Shown: positions 18,347-27,150, numbered from the stretch's first letter. The stretch: 64,000 nt of DNA from Pseudomonas sp. MH9.2 (GCF_034353875.1 NZ_CP133784.1:868001-932000), one strand, 5' to 3'. A program made the numbers and translations. The notes: generated from the letters alone by a model not told the origin.

Positions 18347-19197
18347 CGTGCCACCTTCTGCTCAGCAGTCACAGTCGGTGCCACGCAGCGGGATCGAACA
18401 ACTGGCCAGAATAATTCCTCTTTCCAACTGATCGGCGACAAGTGCTCGATACCATAAGCCGGTGGACGACGGCGCGTAATCTTTGCCGTCCCGAACAGTA
18501 CATCCCAAAGAAACAACATATTGCCAAAATTACCTTTGTAATGCGTGACGCCATCCTCAGCCGTCAAACCGTGATGTGCAGAATGAGTGGATGGCGTAGA
18601 GAAGGTGCGCTCCATTATCCAGACAAGAGGCCGCAAAGCAGGAATGCGGTAAAGTTTATCGTCCCAGGCGACACTGCTGTGCGCCGCAAAAATCACGGTC
18701 ATTTTCAAGATCAAATAAACGTAATAAACCGGTGCGAGACCAAGATAAATTAGCATACCGGACAGCCAGATGCCCGGCATCAGTAGATAGTAAAAACTGT
18801 TATTACGATAGACGATGCGAATACTCATGTAAGGTGCTGAGTGGTGAGCGCGATGCAGGGCATATAGCGCGGGGACGCGGTGAGTCAGGCGGTGCCACCA
18901 ATACTGGGTCATGTCATCCAGCAGCACAAACAACACAAATCCGGCAATCCACGGGATCCCGGCCAACGCGTCTTTCATATTTGGCAAAAGCTGATTTAAG
19001 ATCAAACCGCTTAGCCACATCACCAAAGGGAACGTGATGGCTACCATTATGCTAGACCCGATGACCTCAATCAGCACGTCACGTTTGCTGCTTGACGATT
19101 GGCGAAACGATTCGCAGGCAAGCTCTATTAACACGAAGGCAAGGAAAATTCCGGCGACGATAAAGGTTGGGTTGCTGGCGAGCATTGTTGTATTCAT
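18343..19197 (-). CDS. Membrane fatty acid hydroxylase / sterol desaturase family protein
   Basis: The 284-residue protein has several hydrophobic helices (about 12-30, 45-68, 82-100, 130-165) and the histidine clusters of the integral-membrane di-iron hydroxylase superfamily: HRLTH, HRAHH and HSAHH, the last followed by GLTAEDGVTHYKGNFGN. It should hydroxylate or desaturate a lipid using oxygen and an electron donor. The overlapping FMN reductase is a candidate donor. A divergent AraC regulator starts 67 bases away, suggesting control from the shared intergenic region. The lipid substrate cannot be read from the sequence. Confidence 0.85.
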   Translation of the reverse strand: MNTTMLASNPTFIVAGIFLAFVLIELACESFRQSSSSKRDVLIEVIGSSIMVAITFPLVMWLSGLILNQLLPNMKDALAGIPWIAGFVLFVLLDDMTQYWWHRLTHRVPALYALHRAHHSAPYMSIRIVYRNNSFYYLLMPGIWLSGMLIYLGLAPVYYVYLILKMTVIFAAHSSVAWDDKLYRIPALRPLVWIMERTFSTPSTHSAHHGLTAEDGVTHYKGNFGNMLFLWDVLFGTAKITRRRPPAYGIEHLSPISWKEELFWPVVRSRCVAPTVTAEQKVAR

Positions 19198-19264
19198 GGC
19201 ACTCTCGATTTAGGCCCTTGCGGGCAATGCCAAATAATTAGAAACCAGGAGTACGGCGCCTCCA

Positions 19265-20227
19265 ATGCGTGAAACGGACAGAATTGAGCTAGAACCGGCC
19301 AATCGCTCGAACCAGCGTTTTCATCGCGGCAGGCTCGGCCAGGTGTTGGAGCGTTTTCTCGACAGCCACGCCCAGCATAAAGGTGCAGATTACAGCTTGG
19401 TGGAGCTGGATCAGCTATGGCGTGAGGCGGCGCGTATTGACCCCGCCATTGGCATGAAGCTGTTCACACTGTTCACACCTCAGGACTGGCACGTACTGGC
19501 TTATCTGTGCCTGTACAGTCCAGACGTTGCCTCTTCAATGCAGTACTGGGCTCGTTACGCACCGCTGGCATCGGACACAGACAGTGTCAGGTTAGTGAAT
19601 GACGAAAACGGCTTCGGGTTAGAGCTGGGCATCGACGCACCGGGTGAACTGAGGCGCTATCTCACCGAGCACTACGGCGCCATGTATATAACCCTACTGC
19701 AACGCGGAACTGGCCAGGAAGTTTGTCCCGTGCTGGCAAAATTCACCCATTCGCGTCCGTCGTATTACAAGCAATACGCGCAATCGTTCGGAGAGCGTAT
19801 TGAGTTTGACTGCCCGGCTAACTGTTTTTACTTTGATTCGCGTAGCCTGGGTCTTCCGATGCTGACTCGGCATAACGGTATGCTGGAACTGCTGACTCAG
19901 GAACTGGACCGGCGAATTGCAGTGTATCGAAATTTCAGCGGCTGGGCCGCCAAGGTGGCGGCTGGGGCGCGACGGGCAATGTCGCGAGGTGAACCCCCGA
20001 CTCTGGAAAACCTGGCAGAGACCCTTCACCAGACACCGCGCACATTACGTAGACGCTTGGAAGAGCAAGGCACGACGTTCCGGCAGTTGCTTGATCAGGT
20101 TCGCGCAGAACTGGAATTGCATCTTGAATTGCAGGGAGAATCTCGAGCAGAGATTGCTGACCAGTTGGGCTATAACGATTTGACGGCCTATCTCCACGCC
20201 CGTAATAGATGGCGCGTAAAAGTGTAA
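19265..20227 (+). CDS. AraC-family regulator (Arabinose_bd N-terminal type), C-terminus shortened
   Basis: The 320-residue protein has an N-terminal ligand-binding domain of the OruR/Arabinose_bd type (about 20-205) and a C-terminal AraC helix-turn-helix (about 225-318) with TLENLAETLHQTPRTLRRRL, EEQGTTFRQLLDQVRAELEL and EIADQLGYNDLTAYLHARNRW. The family normally continues another 15-20 residues after the RW motif. Here the frame ends in RVKV, so the last helix is clipped. Downstream sequence is a patchwork of gene fragments, consistent with a rearrangement that removed the 3' end. It is divergent from the hydroxylase/FMN reductase pair and probably regulates it. Whether it still binds DNA is uncertain. 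Confidence 0.8.
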   Translation: MRETDRIELEPANRSNQRFHRGRLGQVLERFLDSHAQHKGADYSLVELDQLWREAARIDPAIGMKLFTLFTPQDWHVLAYLCLYSPDVASSMQYWARYAPLASDTDSVRLVNDENGFGLELGIDAPGELRRYLTEHYGAMYITLLQRGTGQEVCPVLAKFTHSRPSYYKQYAQSFGERIEFDCPANCFYFDSRSLGLPMLTRHNGMLELLTQELDRRIAVYRNFSGWAAKVAAGARRAMSRGEPPTLENLAETLHQTPRTLRRRLEEQGTTFRQLLDQVRAELELHLELQGESRAEIADQLGYNDLTAYLHARNRWRVKV

Positions 20228-20395
20228 AGGGGCGATTGAATAGCCGCGGGGTGTTTACCGCCCCTACCCGTTCGTCAAACGCCGAACGTCAGCCCCTTGG
20301 CAATTACAAGAAAATCAAAAAAACCTTATTCGGTTAAAACCACAAAAATTTGAAATATTCAATTACGGCGGTTGCAGGAGCTGAGTGCAACACGG

Positions 20396-20515
20396 TTATT
20401 GAATTGAAGACGGTGCAGCATGATACATACCCATCACCTCAGTAATCACTTCAATCGGGTATTTGAAGCCAAATCGCTTACGAGGGCGAATATTCATTTG
20501 ATAAGAGATGGCGTC
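20396..20515 (-). pseudogene. C-terminal remnant of an IS30-family transposase
   Basis: The minus strand has a 40-codon stretch ending in TAA (20396-20398) and reading DAISYQMNIRPRKRFGFKYP then IEVITEVMGM. The N-x-RPRK-x-x-x-x-K-x-P-x-E signature is the conserved end of IS30-type transposases. Everything upstream of it is gone: a stop occurs shortly before, and the SGNH hydrolase fragment begins there. The rest of 20228-20395 is non-coding. Confidence 0.65.
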
Positions 20516-20518
20516 CAA

Positions 20519-20790
20519 GCCGATTCAAATCGTCGCGTTTGGAGCTAGCCAGACCGCAGGGAAAATTGTCAGTCGGGACCAAGCATACTCATCGCAACTG
20601 GAGCGGCGATTGAGAACAGAAGGTTTTAATGTAAATGTCGTAAATCAGGGTTCAAGTGGCGACACAACAGAAGATGAGCGCAATAGGCTGGAACGCGCAA
20701 TTCCGATCGGCACAGACATTGTCCTCTTCCAACCGGGAACCAACGACTGCGGCCGCACTGTTCCAGGCATGAGGGTCGGTGACGTGCTTC
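20519..20790 (+). pseudogene. SGNH/GDSL hydrolase fragment (TesA/arylesterase-like)
   Basis: An ATG at 20508 opens a 113-codon frame, but recognisable homology begins at IQIVAFGASQTAGK and ends near FQPGTNDCGR. It contains block I (serine in GASQTAG, usually GDSLTAG), VNQGSSGDTTEDE (block II glycine) and GTND (block III). The C-terminal half with the catalytic Asp-His pair and any signal peptide are missing. The first codons overlap the IS30 remnant on the other strand and the last run into a ZnuA-type fragment. It is a two-sided truncation with no expected activity. Confidence 0.6.
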
Positions 20791-20815
20791 CCATCCTCTT
20801 CCATGCTGCGGGTCT

Positions 20816-20983
20816 TGAGCTCGTGGACAGGACCACTGACTCGCCTTGATACTCGGAGGCGTTGATCAGGCGATCAAGCCACTCTTCGAGATGAAAACCA
20901 CTGACGAACGCCACATCAGCCTTTTTCAAGGCCTGAGCGTCAGCCGGGGTCGGCTCGTAAACATGAGGATCACCATTGGGCCC
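20816..20983 (-). pseudogene. Internal fragment of a ZnuA-type metal-binding protein gene
   Basis: The minus strand encodes GPNGDPHVYEPTPADAQALK followed by KADVAFVSGFHLEEWLDRLI, the characteristic N-terminal third of cluster A-I zinc/manganese ABC substrate-binding proteins. The histidine of DPHVYEPTPAD is a metal ligand and FHLEEWLDRLI is the second conserved block. There is no start codon or signal peptide, and the frame continues into unrelated sequence. No znuB/znuC partners are nearby, so this is debris. Confidence 0.65.
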
Positions 20984-21057
20984 GGCTACTGGATTTGACG
21001 CCAGTGGCAGGTTTCACCAAGCTACGGCCCTCGAATCGTCCATCTGGAACACATTTC

Positions 21058-22209
21058 GTGATTAACCACCGTTTTCACTGGCGCAGGCTTTTACTCTGCG
21101 CGGCTCCCCTCATCGCCCTGCTGGCGGGTTGCGATGGCGGCGCCCAAAAGACAGAACCACCTGCGGCAGCCACCTATGTCATCGGCAACTGGGACGATCT
21201 GCCCGCCGTCAGCGATAGCGACCTGCAGGCTGGTTTCAACGCCTGGTATTCAGCGTGCGCACGACTGGCCAGTGATCCCGTCTGGAAAGGCCCGTGCAGC
21301 GCAGCCACTCAGGTGCCACCCACCACCACCGCGATTCGCGATTTTCTCAAGACACAGCTGCAGGTGTACGCCCTGCGTTCGGCCGACCGCAGCAAGCACG
21401 GACTGATCACCGGGTATTACGAGCCTATCTATCGGGGCAGCCTCGAACGTACCGAGGAAACTGCAGTGCCGGTCCACGGCGTTCCCGACGATCTGGTGGT
21501 GGTGGCGCTGGACAGCCTTTACCCCGAACTCAAAGGCAAACGCCTGCGCGGTCGCCTCGAAGGCCGAACACTCAAGCCCTATGACGATGCAGCCACCATT
21601 GCACGCCAAGGTGTGAACGCCCCTGTGCTAGCGTGGCTGAGCGACCCAATGGACCTGCAGTTCCTGCAGATCCAGGGGTCTGGCCGCATCCAACTGGATA
21701 ACGGTCAGCAATTGCGCATTGGTTACGCCGACCAGAACGGCCATCCCTACAAGCCGGTGGGCCGCTGGCTGGTCGAGCAGGGTCAACTCAAAAAAGAAGA
21801 CGTGACCATGGGCCGGATCCACGACTGGGCCCGTGCCAACCCGGATCGGGTTCCGGAGTTACTGGCGAGCAACCCTAGCTACGTATTCTTCAGCCGACGA
21901 CCTGACAGCAATGAAGGCCCGCGCGGTTCATTGAACGTGCCGCTGACGGCGGGTTACAGCGTGGCGATCGACCGCAAGGTCATCCCCTTGGGCAGCCTGC
22001 TCTGGCTCTCCACCACACGCCCTGATGGCAGCGCGGTGGTACGGCCCGTCGCCGCTCAGGACACGGGGGGCGCCATCGCTGGCGAAGTCCGCGCCGATCT
22101 GTTCTGGGGCACCGGCACCGAGGCCGGTGAGTTGGCAGGCAACATGAAACAGCAGGGCGAGATCTGGCTGCTGTGGCCAAAAGGGGTTGCGTTGCCTAAC
22201 GCGCAATAA
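21058..22209 (+). CDS. mltA: Membrane-bound lytic murein transglycosylase A
   Basis: I place the start at the GTG at 21058, which gives a compact lipoprotein signal peptide ending LLAGC (lipobox cysteine about residue 25); longer in-frame starts run into upstream fragments. The mature protein shows the MltA domain (GLITGYYEPIYRGS, FLQIQGSGRIQLDNG, RIGYADQNGHPYKPVGRWL) and the C-terminal 3D domain with conserved aspartates (PLTAGYSVAIDRKVIPLGSL, AQDTGGAIAG, ADLFWGTG). It cleaves the MurNAc-GlcNAc bond of peptidoglycan to anhydro-muropeptides at the outer membrane. Length of about 383 is typical. A strong terminator follows. Confidence 0.93.
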   Translation: MINHRFHWRRLLLCAAPLIALLAGCDGGAQKTEPPAAATYVIGNWDDLPAVSDSDLQAGFNAWYSACARLASDPVWKGPCSAATQVPPTTTAIRDFLKTQLQVYALRSADRSKHGLITGYYEPIYRGSLERTEETAVPVHGVPDDLVVVALDSLYPELKGKRLRGRLEGRTLKPYDDAATIARQGVNAPVLAWLSDPMDLQFLQIQGSGRIQLDNGQQLRIGYADQNGHPYKPVGRWLVEQGQLKKEDVTMGRIHDWARANPDRVPELLASNPSYVFFSRRPDSNEGPRGSLNVPLTAGYSVAIDRKVIPLGSLLWLSTTRPDGSAVVRPVAAQDTGGAIAGEVRADLFWGTGTEAGELAGNMKQQGEIWLLWPKGVALPNAQ

Positions 22210-22270
22210 CGGCCGGACCTGAGGCACTAATCAGCCCTGTTATCGCGTAAGCGCCTGGTGCCCTGAAACA

Positions 22271-22322
22271 GGGACACCCATTAGCCGGTCTCAACTCAAG
22301 GCTAATGGGTGTCCCTTTTTTA
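22271..22322 (+). terminator. Rho-independent terminator of mltA
   Basis: GGGACACCCATTAGCC (22271-22286) pairs over 16 bases with GGCTAATGGGTGTCCC (22300-22315), followed by seven T. It lies about 60 bases after the mltA stop. Confidence 0.9.
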
Positions 22323-22343
22323 TCAACGCTTTCTCGACGGAAA

Positions 22344-22625
22344 CTAGTGCTTGCTGACCGCTGCTGCCAGTAGCGGAGCAGCCTGTTCATCGGTCAGTGC
22401 CGGGTGAATCTCCATACTCATGAGGTCACTCCACTCAAGCACCCATTTCTGCATCAGCGCAAGATCACTGGTTTCTGCGACGCCAACGCCCGTCATGCGA
22501 CCTATGGCATGCCAGCGTCCCAGCATGGTCACGCCTGCGGGTGGAACGGCTCCTGTTTTGAGAAAACGCTCAATCGCGCTATTACGACGTTCGGGACTGA
22601 TTGACCAACTGACAATGAATAGCAT
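22344..22625 (-). CDS. DUF3303-like small protein
   Basis: The start is set at the ATG at 22625, preceded by a perfect AGGAGG eight bases upstream, giving 93 residues. The sequence MLFIVSWSISPERRNSAIERF ... GRWHAIGRMTGVGVAETSDL ... WVLEWSDLMSMEIHPALTDE matches the pattern of small DUF3303 proteins with a ferredoxin-like alpha/beta fold. There is no signal peptide or membrane segment. Function unknown. It faces the mltA terminator and appears monocistronic. Confidence 0.7.
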   Translation of the reverse strand: MLFIVSWSISPERRNSAIERFLKTGAVPPAGVTMLGRWHAIGRMTGVGVAETSDLALMQKWVLEWSDLMSMEIHPALTDEQAAPLLAAAVSKH

Positions 22626-22652
22626 CTGCCACCTCCTGATAGGGATTGGCAC

Positions 22653-23120
22653 CTGTTCTTCTCTTCACGCACCTGGCTGGCGCCGCGACCACGGCCACGC
22701 GTCTGTTCCCGGGCCACACCCTGGCAGGCCTGAAACGACTGCTCCCATGGGAAGGAATAGCAGCCTCCCGAGCCTTGCGTATGACCGCTGATCCTCTTTC
22801 CTTGAATCTACCTCACCCAGCGCAAGCGCCAGATCTGCCGAGGCAGCGACGAAGAGCAACTGCGTATTGCTTAGAGGCGGATGACACTTATTGATCGCGA
22901 CCACCGCCGAACAGGTTTCAGTCACTCAAGCCTGACGGTACGATTCTGCGGGTGGAATCTTACGCCAACGACAAGCTCCGCGAGAACATGAGCCCCGTGG
23001 AACGGCGGTACTACGTCGCCTCAACCTTTATCTGCACACCGAACTCGCAGTATCAGGAGGTCGGTCACGCTCCAGTTCATCGATGGCAGGGGAATGCCTG
23101 CTTAGCTGACCCGTGAACGG
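22653..23120. other. Intergenic with a possible start-less coding remnant
   Basis: Most of this stretch has no credible gene. On the plus strand 22919-23110 is open without a proper start and reads protein-like (QSLKPDGTILRVESYANDKL, then SPVERRYYVASTFICTPNSQ), ending at a TGA near 23116. It could be the tail of a lost gene. I do not recognise the family. Confidence 0.3.
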
Positions 23121-23456
23121 CTAACCCAGCTGATCAACCATCACCGCGTTGGTATAGATTAAGCTGCCATCACTCGCCCGATGCCCGACCAAATGGAACT
23201 GACCGCGTTGGTCACTCAAATAGACGCGCAATTGGCAATCGGAGAGAGGGCCGTATCCCTCCGGGAGGATCAAGTCGATCGAGCTCATATCGACATCGAC
23301 CATGACTTCAGGCTCGTGGGTCTTCTGTAAGTGTTCTTCGGCTTGCTCTAGAAGCAAATGGACGGGTCCACTGACGTAAAAATGGATCTCCCCCACAGGG
23401 GTGGACTTTTGCTCGCCGCTGATTTTGCACCAGCCTTCGATCGTCAGGGCATTCAT
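23121..23456 (-). CDS. Small hypothetical protein
   Basis: The start is chosen at the ATG at 23456 because an AGGAGG lies about six bases upstream; an upstream in-frame extension lacks one. The 111-residue product (MNALTIEGWCKISGEQKSTP ... VMVDVDMSSIDLILPEGYGP ... LVGHRASDGSLIYTNAVMVD) is acidic and probably mostly beta-strand, with no signal peptide or membrane helix. I cannot assign a family. It stands alone between intergenic debris and ggt. Confidence 0.65.
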   Translation of the reverse strand: MNALTIEGWCKISGEQKSTPVGEIHFYVSGPVHLLLEQAEEHLQKTHEPEVMVDVDMSSIDLILPEGYGPLSDCQLRVYLSDQRGQFHLVGHRASDGSLIYTNAVMVDQLG

Positions 23457-23685
23457 GACTAAACCTCCTGATGTGAACCATTGGAAACTGTATGGACTCA
23501 TTGAGTATTACGACAACATGCGGACGCTCAAGGTTTCAAAAAAACCTCAGGAAGAACCGCAGTGAGGGGGTCATGTTCGTACTCCTATGCCGGAAACCGC
23601 GCATCGTGATTGATTCGCGGCGTCGGATGCGGGCATGTACTTGCACCGGTCAGCGAAACCCTGAAACAGGGCTTCGCATCACTCA

Positions 23686-25413
23686 TTAATAGCCCAGTGA
23701 AAGTCCCGAGCCCTGCCGCGGATCATTCGCGCCATAGAAACGGTTCTTGCCGACGGGTTTTCCGCCGAGCGAAGGCGCTCCGACTAAAATCGCCGCAACA
23801 TGGTTGAACGGCTGTGGACCGGTGAACTGCTGCCCCCAACCTTCGAGAATTTTCTGGGTATCAGGGCTGACAGCGAACGCTTCAAGATTGGTCTCTTCCG
23901 GCAACCACTGCTGATGGAATCGTGGGGCATCGACCGCTTCCTGAATGTTCATGCCGTAGTCGATCACATTGAGCATTGTCAGCAATGTCGCCGTGATAAT
24001 GCGGCTACCACCTGGGGTGCCGACGACCATCACGGTTTTTCCGTCCTTGGTGACGATCGTCGGACTCATTGAAGACAGGGGTGTTTTCCCTGGAGCGATA
24101 GCATTCGCCTCACCTTGTACAAGACCATACATATTGGGAACGCCCACCTTGGAGGTGAAGTCGTCCATCTCGTCGTTGAGGATGACCCCGGTCTTGCTGG
24201 CCATGACCCCCGCACCAAACCAATCGTTCAGTGTGTACGTCACCGAGACTGCGTTGCCCCACTTGTCTACGATCGAATAGTGCGTGGTGTTGTTGCCCTC
24301 GTGAGGAGCCACCCCCGGCTTGATATCGCGAGAAATACCGGCTTTTTGCGGATTGATAGAAGCACGGAGCTTCGCCGCATAATTTTTATCCAGCAGGTGA
24401 GTCAGCGGATTTTTGACAAAGTCGGGATCGCCCAGATAGCTGTTGCGGTCGACATAGGCGTGCCGCATGGCCTCAATCTGGTAGTGCAGCCCCTGAGCCG
24501 AATGGAAACCAAGGCTTTGCATTGGGTAGCCATCAAGGATATTCATGATCTCGCAAATAACGACACCGCCCGAACTCGGCGGCGGAGCCGAGACGACGTG
24601 ATACCCACGGTAGTCGCACTCGATAGGCGCTAGTTCGCGGGTCTGATACTTATCAAGGTCGGCCTGGGTGATGATGCCCTTGCCCGCCTGGCTTGAAGCC
24701 ACGATGGACTCGGCAACCCAGCCCTTGTAGAAGCCGTCGGTACCCTTGGCGGCAATTTCCCGTAGCGTCTTGGCCAAATCCTTTTGCACCAATTTCTGGC
24801 CAACCTGCATCGGCTCGCCTTTGCTCAGGAAGATCGAACCTGAGTCGTGCATATCTTTCTTGAACTCGTCGGTGGCGGTTTCAAGCAGGTCGACATCACC
24901 CTGCTCAAGCACGAAGCCGTCCTCGGCGTACTTGATTGCCGGCGCGATGACCGTGGCACGCTTCATCGTGCCGTATTTCTTTAACGCCAGCTCCATGCCT
25001 GACACGGTGCCCGGGATGCCGACTGCCAGGTATCCCTTTGTGCTCAGGTTCGGGATGACGTTGCCATCCTTATCGAGGTACATGTTCGCAGTGGCCGCCA
25101 TGGATGCCTTCTCGCGAAAATCGAGGAAGGTCTTGCGGCCATCGGCCAACTGGATGGTCATGAAACCGCCGCCGCCAAGGTTGCCTGCCGCAGGATAGAC
25201 CACCGCCAGCGCATAACCGACCGCCACCGCCGCATCGACCGCGTTGCCGCCGTCCTTGAGGACATCGACACCGACGTGGCTGGCCAGATGCTGGGCCGTG
25301 ACTACCATGCCGTTCTCTGCGGCAACAGGGGCTTGCGAAGCCGCGTGTACACCGATGGAACCAATAACGAATGCCGTCGCAATGAGCGATCTGGCAAAGG
25401 GTTGGAACTTCAT
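23686..25413 (-). CDS. ggt: Gamma-glutamyltransferase (gamma-glutamyl transpeptidase)
   Basis: The real start is the ATG at 25413, directly before a signal peptide (MKFQPFARSLIATAFVIGSI, cleaved after VHA); the open frame upstream is antisense to other DNA. The 575-residue proenzyme autocleaves before the catalytic threonine of NNTTHYSIVD (about T376), giving large and small subunits. Supporting motifs are GGNAVDAAVAVGYAL, NLGGGGFMTI, PPPSSGGVVICEIMNIL, PLSSMSPTIV and GTPGGSRIITA. In the periplasm it hydrolyses glutathione or transfers its gamma-glutamyl group. Lid-loop length was not assessed. It stands alone. Confidence 0.93.
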   Translation of the reverse strand: MKFQPFARSLIATAFVIGSIGVHAASQAPVAAENGMVVTAQHLASHVGVDVLKDGGNAVDAAVAVGYALAVVYPAAGNLGGGGFMTIQLADGRKTFLDFREKASMAATANMYLDKDGNVIPNLSTKGYLAVGIPGTVSGMELALKKYGTMKRATVIAPAIKYAEDGFVLEQGDVDLLETATDEFKKDMHDSGSIFLSKGEPMQVGQKLVQKDLAKTLREIAAKGTDGFYKGWVAESIVASSQAGKGIITQADLDKYQTRELAPIECDYRGYHVVSAPPPSSGGVVICEIMNILDGYPMQSLGFHSAQGLHYQIEAMRHAYVDRNSYLGDPDFVKNPLTHLLDKNYAAKLRASINPQKAGISRDIKPGVAPHEGNNTTHYSIVDKWGNAVSVTYTLNDWFGAGVMASKTGVILNDEMDDFTSKVGVPNMYGLVQGEANAIAPGKTPLSSMSPTIVTKDGKTVMVVGTPGGSRIITATLLTMLNVIDYGMNIQEAVDAPRFHQQWLPEETNLEAFAVSPDTQKILEGWGQQFTGPQPFNHVAAILVGAPSLGGKPVGKNRFYGANDPRQGSGLSLGY

Positions 25414-25659
25414 GGGCCAATTCTCTTGTTTTAAGGTAAGGGAAGGCTGCGTGGGCAGTTGCCAAAGTCCCGACTCTACAGCTCTCATCCAGTGCCAATG
25501 CCAAGAGACCTTGCAGCGCCACGTTCGATCAAATGGCAAGATGCCAACAGCCAAGAGACTGTAGGTCAGTTTTGACTCTCCCGCCCCGCTTTCCACAACG
25601 GCACAGGCAAGAGGAACCACACAAGTGTCTTGCTCGGCAGCCTCCAGCCTCCAGAAACG

Positions 25660-26516
25660 AATCACGTTCACCGTCCAAAGCGCGCTATCCGGACGTGTAG
25701 AACCCCTGAATATCGAGCTGACCTTCAACACGTTCAGCGATTTCAGCGATTTCAGCCCGGAGAAAATCCTGAGCCAGGTCCCTGAGTTGCAGGATCTTTC
25801 CAGTGACCAGGTCCATGCCCAGATCAATCTGATTCTTCACAGTAAACCGCTGCAAGCCCTTGAAGCATCATGGCGCGGACTGCACCAACGGATCATGAAT
25901 ACAGAGTCGGGGCCTTTGCTGACGTTGCGCCTGCTTGACGTGACCAAGGAAGAGCTGCGCCTTGACCTGGAAAGCGCCGTCGATTTCGACCAAAGCCTGT
26001 TGTTCCCGCGGGTGCCCAAGCATCGAGATAGCTCCTTGGGTGGCGGTCCGTTCGGTGTTTTGACGACCTGGACCGGCCACGCGAGTTATCAACGATATTC
26101 GAGAGCATCGAGTGCATGGACTGGCTGGCGTTCCGTGACAGCGAGAATTCGCGCTACGTCGCCATGGTGGTGCCGCGCTATCTGGCCCGCTCGCCTTACG
26201 ATGCGCAGAACTGTCCGGTGCCGGAGATGCCGACCTTCACTGAAGACGTGCATTTGAACGACGTCAGTCAAGCCGATGATCCAAAAGCAGACCCCTGCAC
26301 AGACCTGGACAAGTTTCTCTGGGGAAATGCCGCCTGGCTCCTGGCCCAGCGCATCACTGAAGCGTTCGCCCAGCACCACGAGTGCGCCGCCATTCAGGGC
26401 ATTGAGAGAGGAGGGTGAGCGGTCTGCCGGTTTATGCCTTCAACACCCGCCTTGGCTCGCTGCTGCCTCACATCCTGGGGACCTCCCGCTTTGCCCACTA
26501 CATTGAAGCGATCTGA
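25660..26516 (+). pseudogene. Type VI secretion TssB-TssC (sheath) remnant
   Basis: Three frames on the plus strand carry sheath-protein pieces. The first has a TssB piece (LNIELTFNTFSDF, EKILSQVPEL) fused directly to TssC sequence (ALEASWRGLHQRI, LLDVTKEELRLDLESAVDFD, then GGGPFGVL). The second, from about 26092 to 26418, resumes at IFESIECMDWLAFRDSENSR and continues YVAMVVPRYLARSPY and KFLWGNAAWLLAQRITEAF. The third (26415-26516) has VSGLPVYAFN and LGTSRFAHYIEAI. Internal deletions remove the middle of TssC, and a 9-bp tandem duplication makes SDFSDF in the TssB part. No other type VI genes are present. It is debris of a lost cluster. Confidence 0.8.
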
Positions 26517-26574
26517 CCGTTTCGATCAGGGTGGAGGTTGAACTACCTGGATAAACGTCCACCCTCTCGCCCTT

Positions 26575-27150
26575 TCAATCATCCAGCGCCTTGGGTGGCA
26601 CGCCGGGTTTACCGGGTTTACCCGGCTTATCAGGCTTGCCCGTCTTGCCCGTACGAGTTGACGTGGCCTCGGGCGCAGGTGGCGGTGGCGGTGGCGGTGG
26701 CGGTGGCGGTGCCGAGGTCTCTTTTTCTTGCGCGGGCAGCTGGTCGATAGTGCTGAAAATCTCCTTTGGATCGATGGGGCCGGAGTGTTCGATCTTCTTC
26801 TCGCCGTCCTTGCCCACCAGAATGACCTTGGCCTGGGCGCTGGCGCCCAGCTTCAGTTCGCGGATCAGCGCCATGGTAGTTTGCGCGTCCAGGTCCTTGC
26901 CGTTGCGCTGGCCGATGGTGTTGACCACGGTGTAGAGCACCATGTTGCGTTCGGCGAAGGCCGCGCGGTTGGCAGGCTCTTCCAGGGCTTTTTTCAGGTT
27001 AACCAGCGTTGGGTCCACGGCACTGGGGGCGATGATGATCAACGGACGGGATCGTCCGCGATCCTGAGTCAAGGGGGCATCGCTGTCGGCAGCCAGCACC
27101 GGACCGACGCTAGCGAATAGCATGGCAAGGATCAGTGACCGGATGAGCAT
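26575..27150 (-). CDS. Exported DUF4174-type protein with polyproline / GKP tail
   Basis: The ATG at 27150 has an AAGGAG six bases upstream and begins a signal peptide (MLIRSLILAMLFASVGPVLA). The mature region has a thioredoxin-like DUF4174 pattern: SRPLIIIAPSAVDPTLVNLK, NMVLYTVVNTIGQ, KVILVGKDGEKKIEHSGPID. It ends in a low-complexity tail: eleven prolines coded by (GGTGGC)n on the plus strand, then GKTGKPDKPGKPGKPG. DUF4174 proteins are periplasmic with unknown function. The tail resembles a flexible spacer or wall/partner-binding arm. The proline run may vary in length by replication slippage. Confidence 0.75.
   Translation of the reverse strand: MLIRSLILAMLFASVGPVLAADSDAPLTQDRGRSRPLIIIAPSAVDPTLVNLKKALEEPANRAAFAERNMVLYTVVNTIGQRNGKDLDAQTTMALIRELKLGASAQAKVILVGKDGEKKIEHSGPIDPKEIFSTIDQLPAQEKETSAPPPPPPPPPPPAPEATSTRTGKTGKPDKPGKPGKPGVPPKALDD
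26678..26710. repeat. (GGTGGC)n microsatellite encoding polyproline
   Basis: Thirty-three bases of near-perfect GGTGGC hexamer repeat on the plus strand encode the eleven-proline run in the minus-strand DUF4174 gene. Confidence 0.85.

Noticed and set aside
25414..25827. Long N-terminal extension of the ggt frame on the minus strand
   Set aside because: It lacks homology, precedes a clear signal peptide, and overlaps the plus-strand TssB-TssC remnant.
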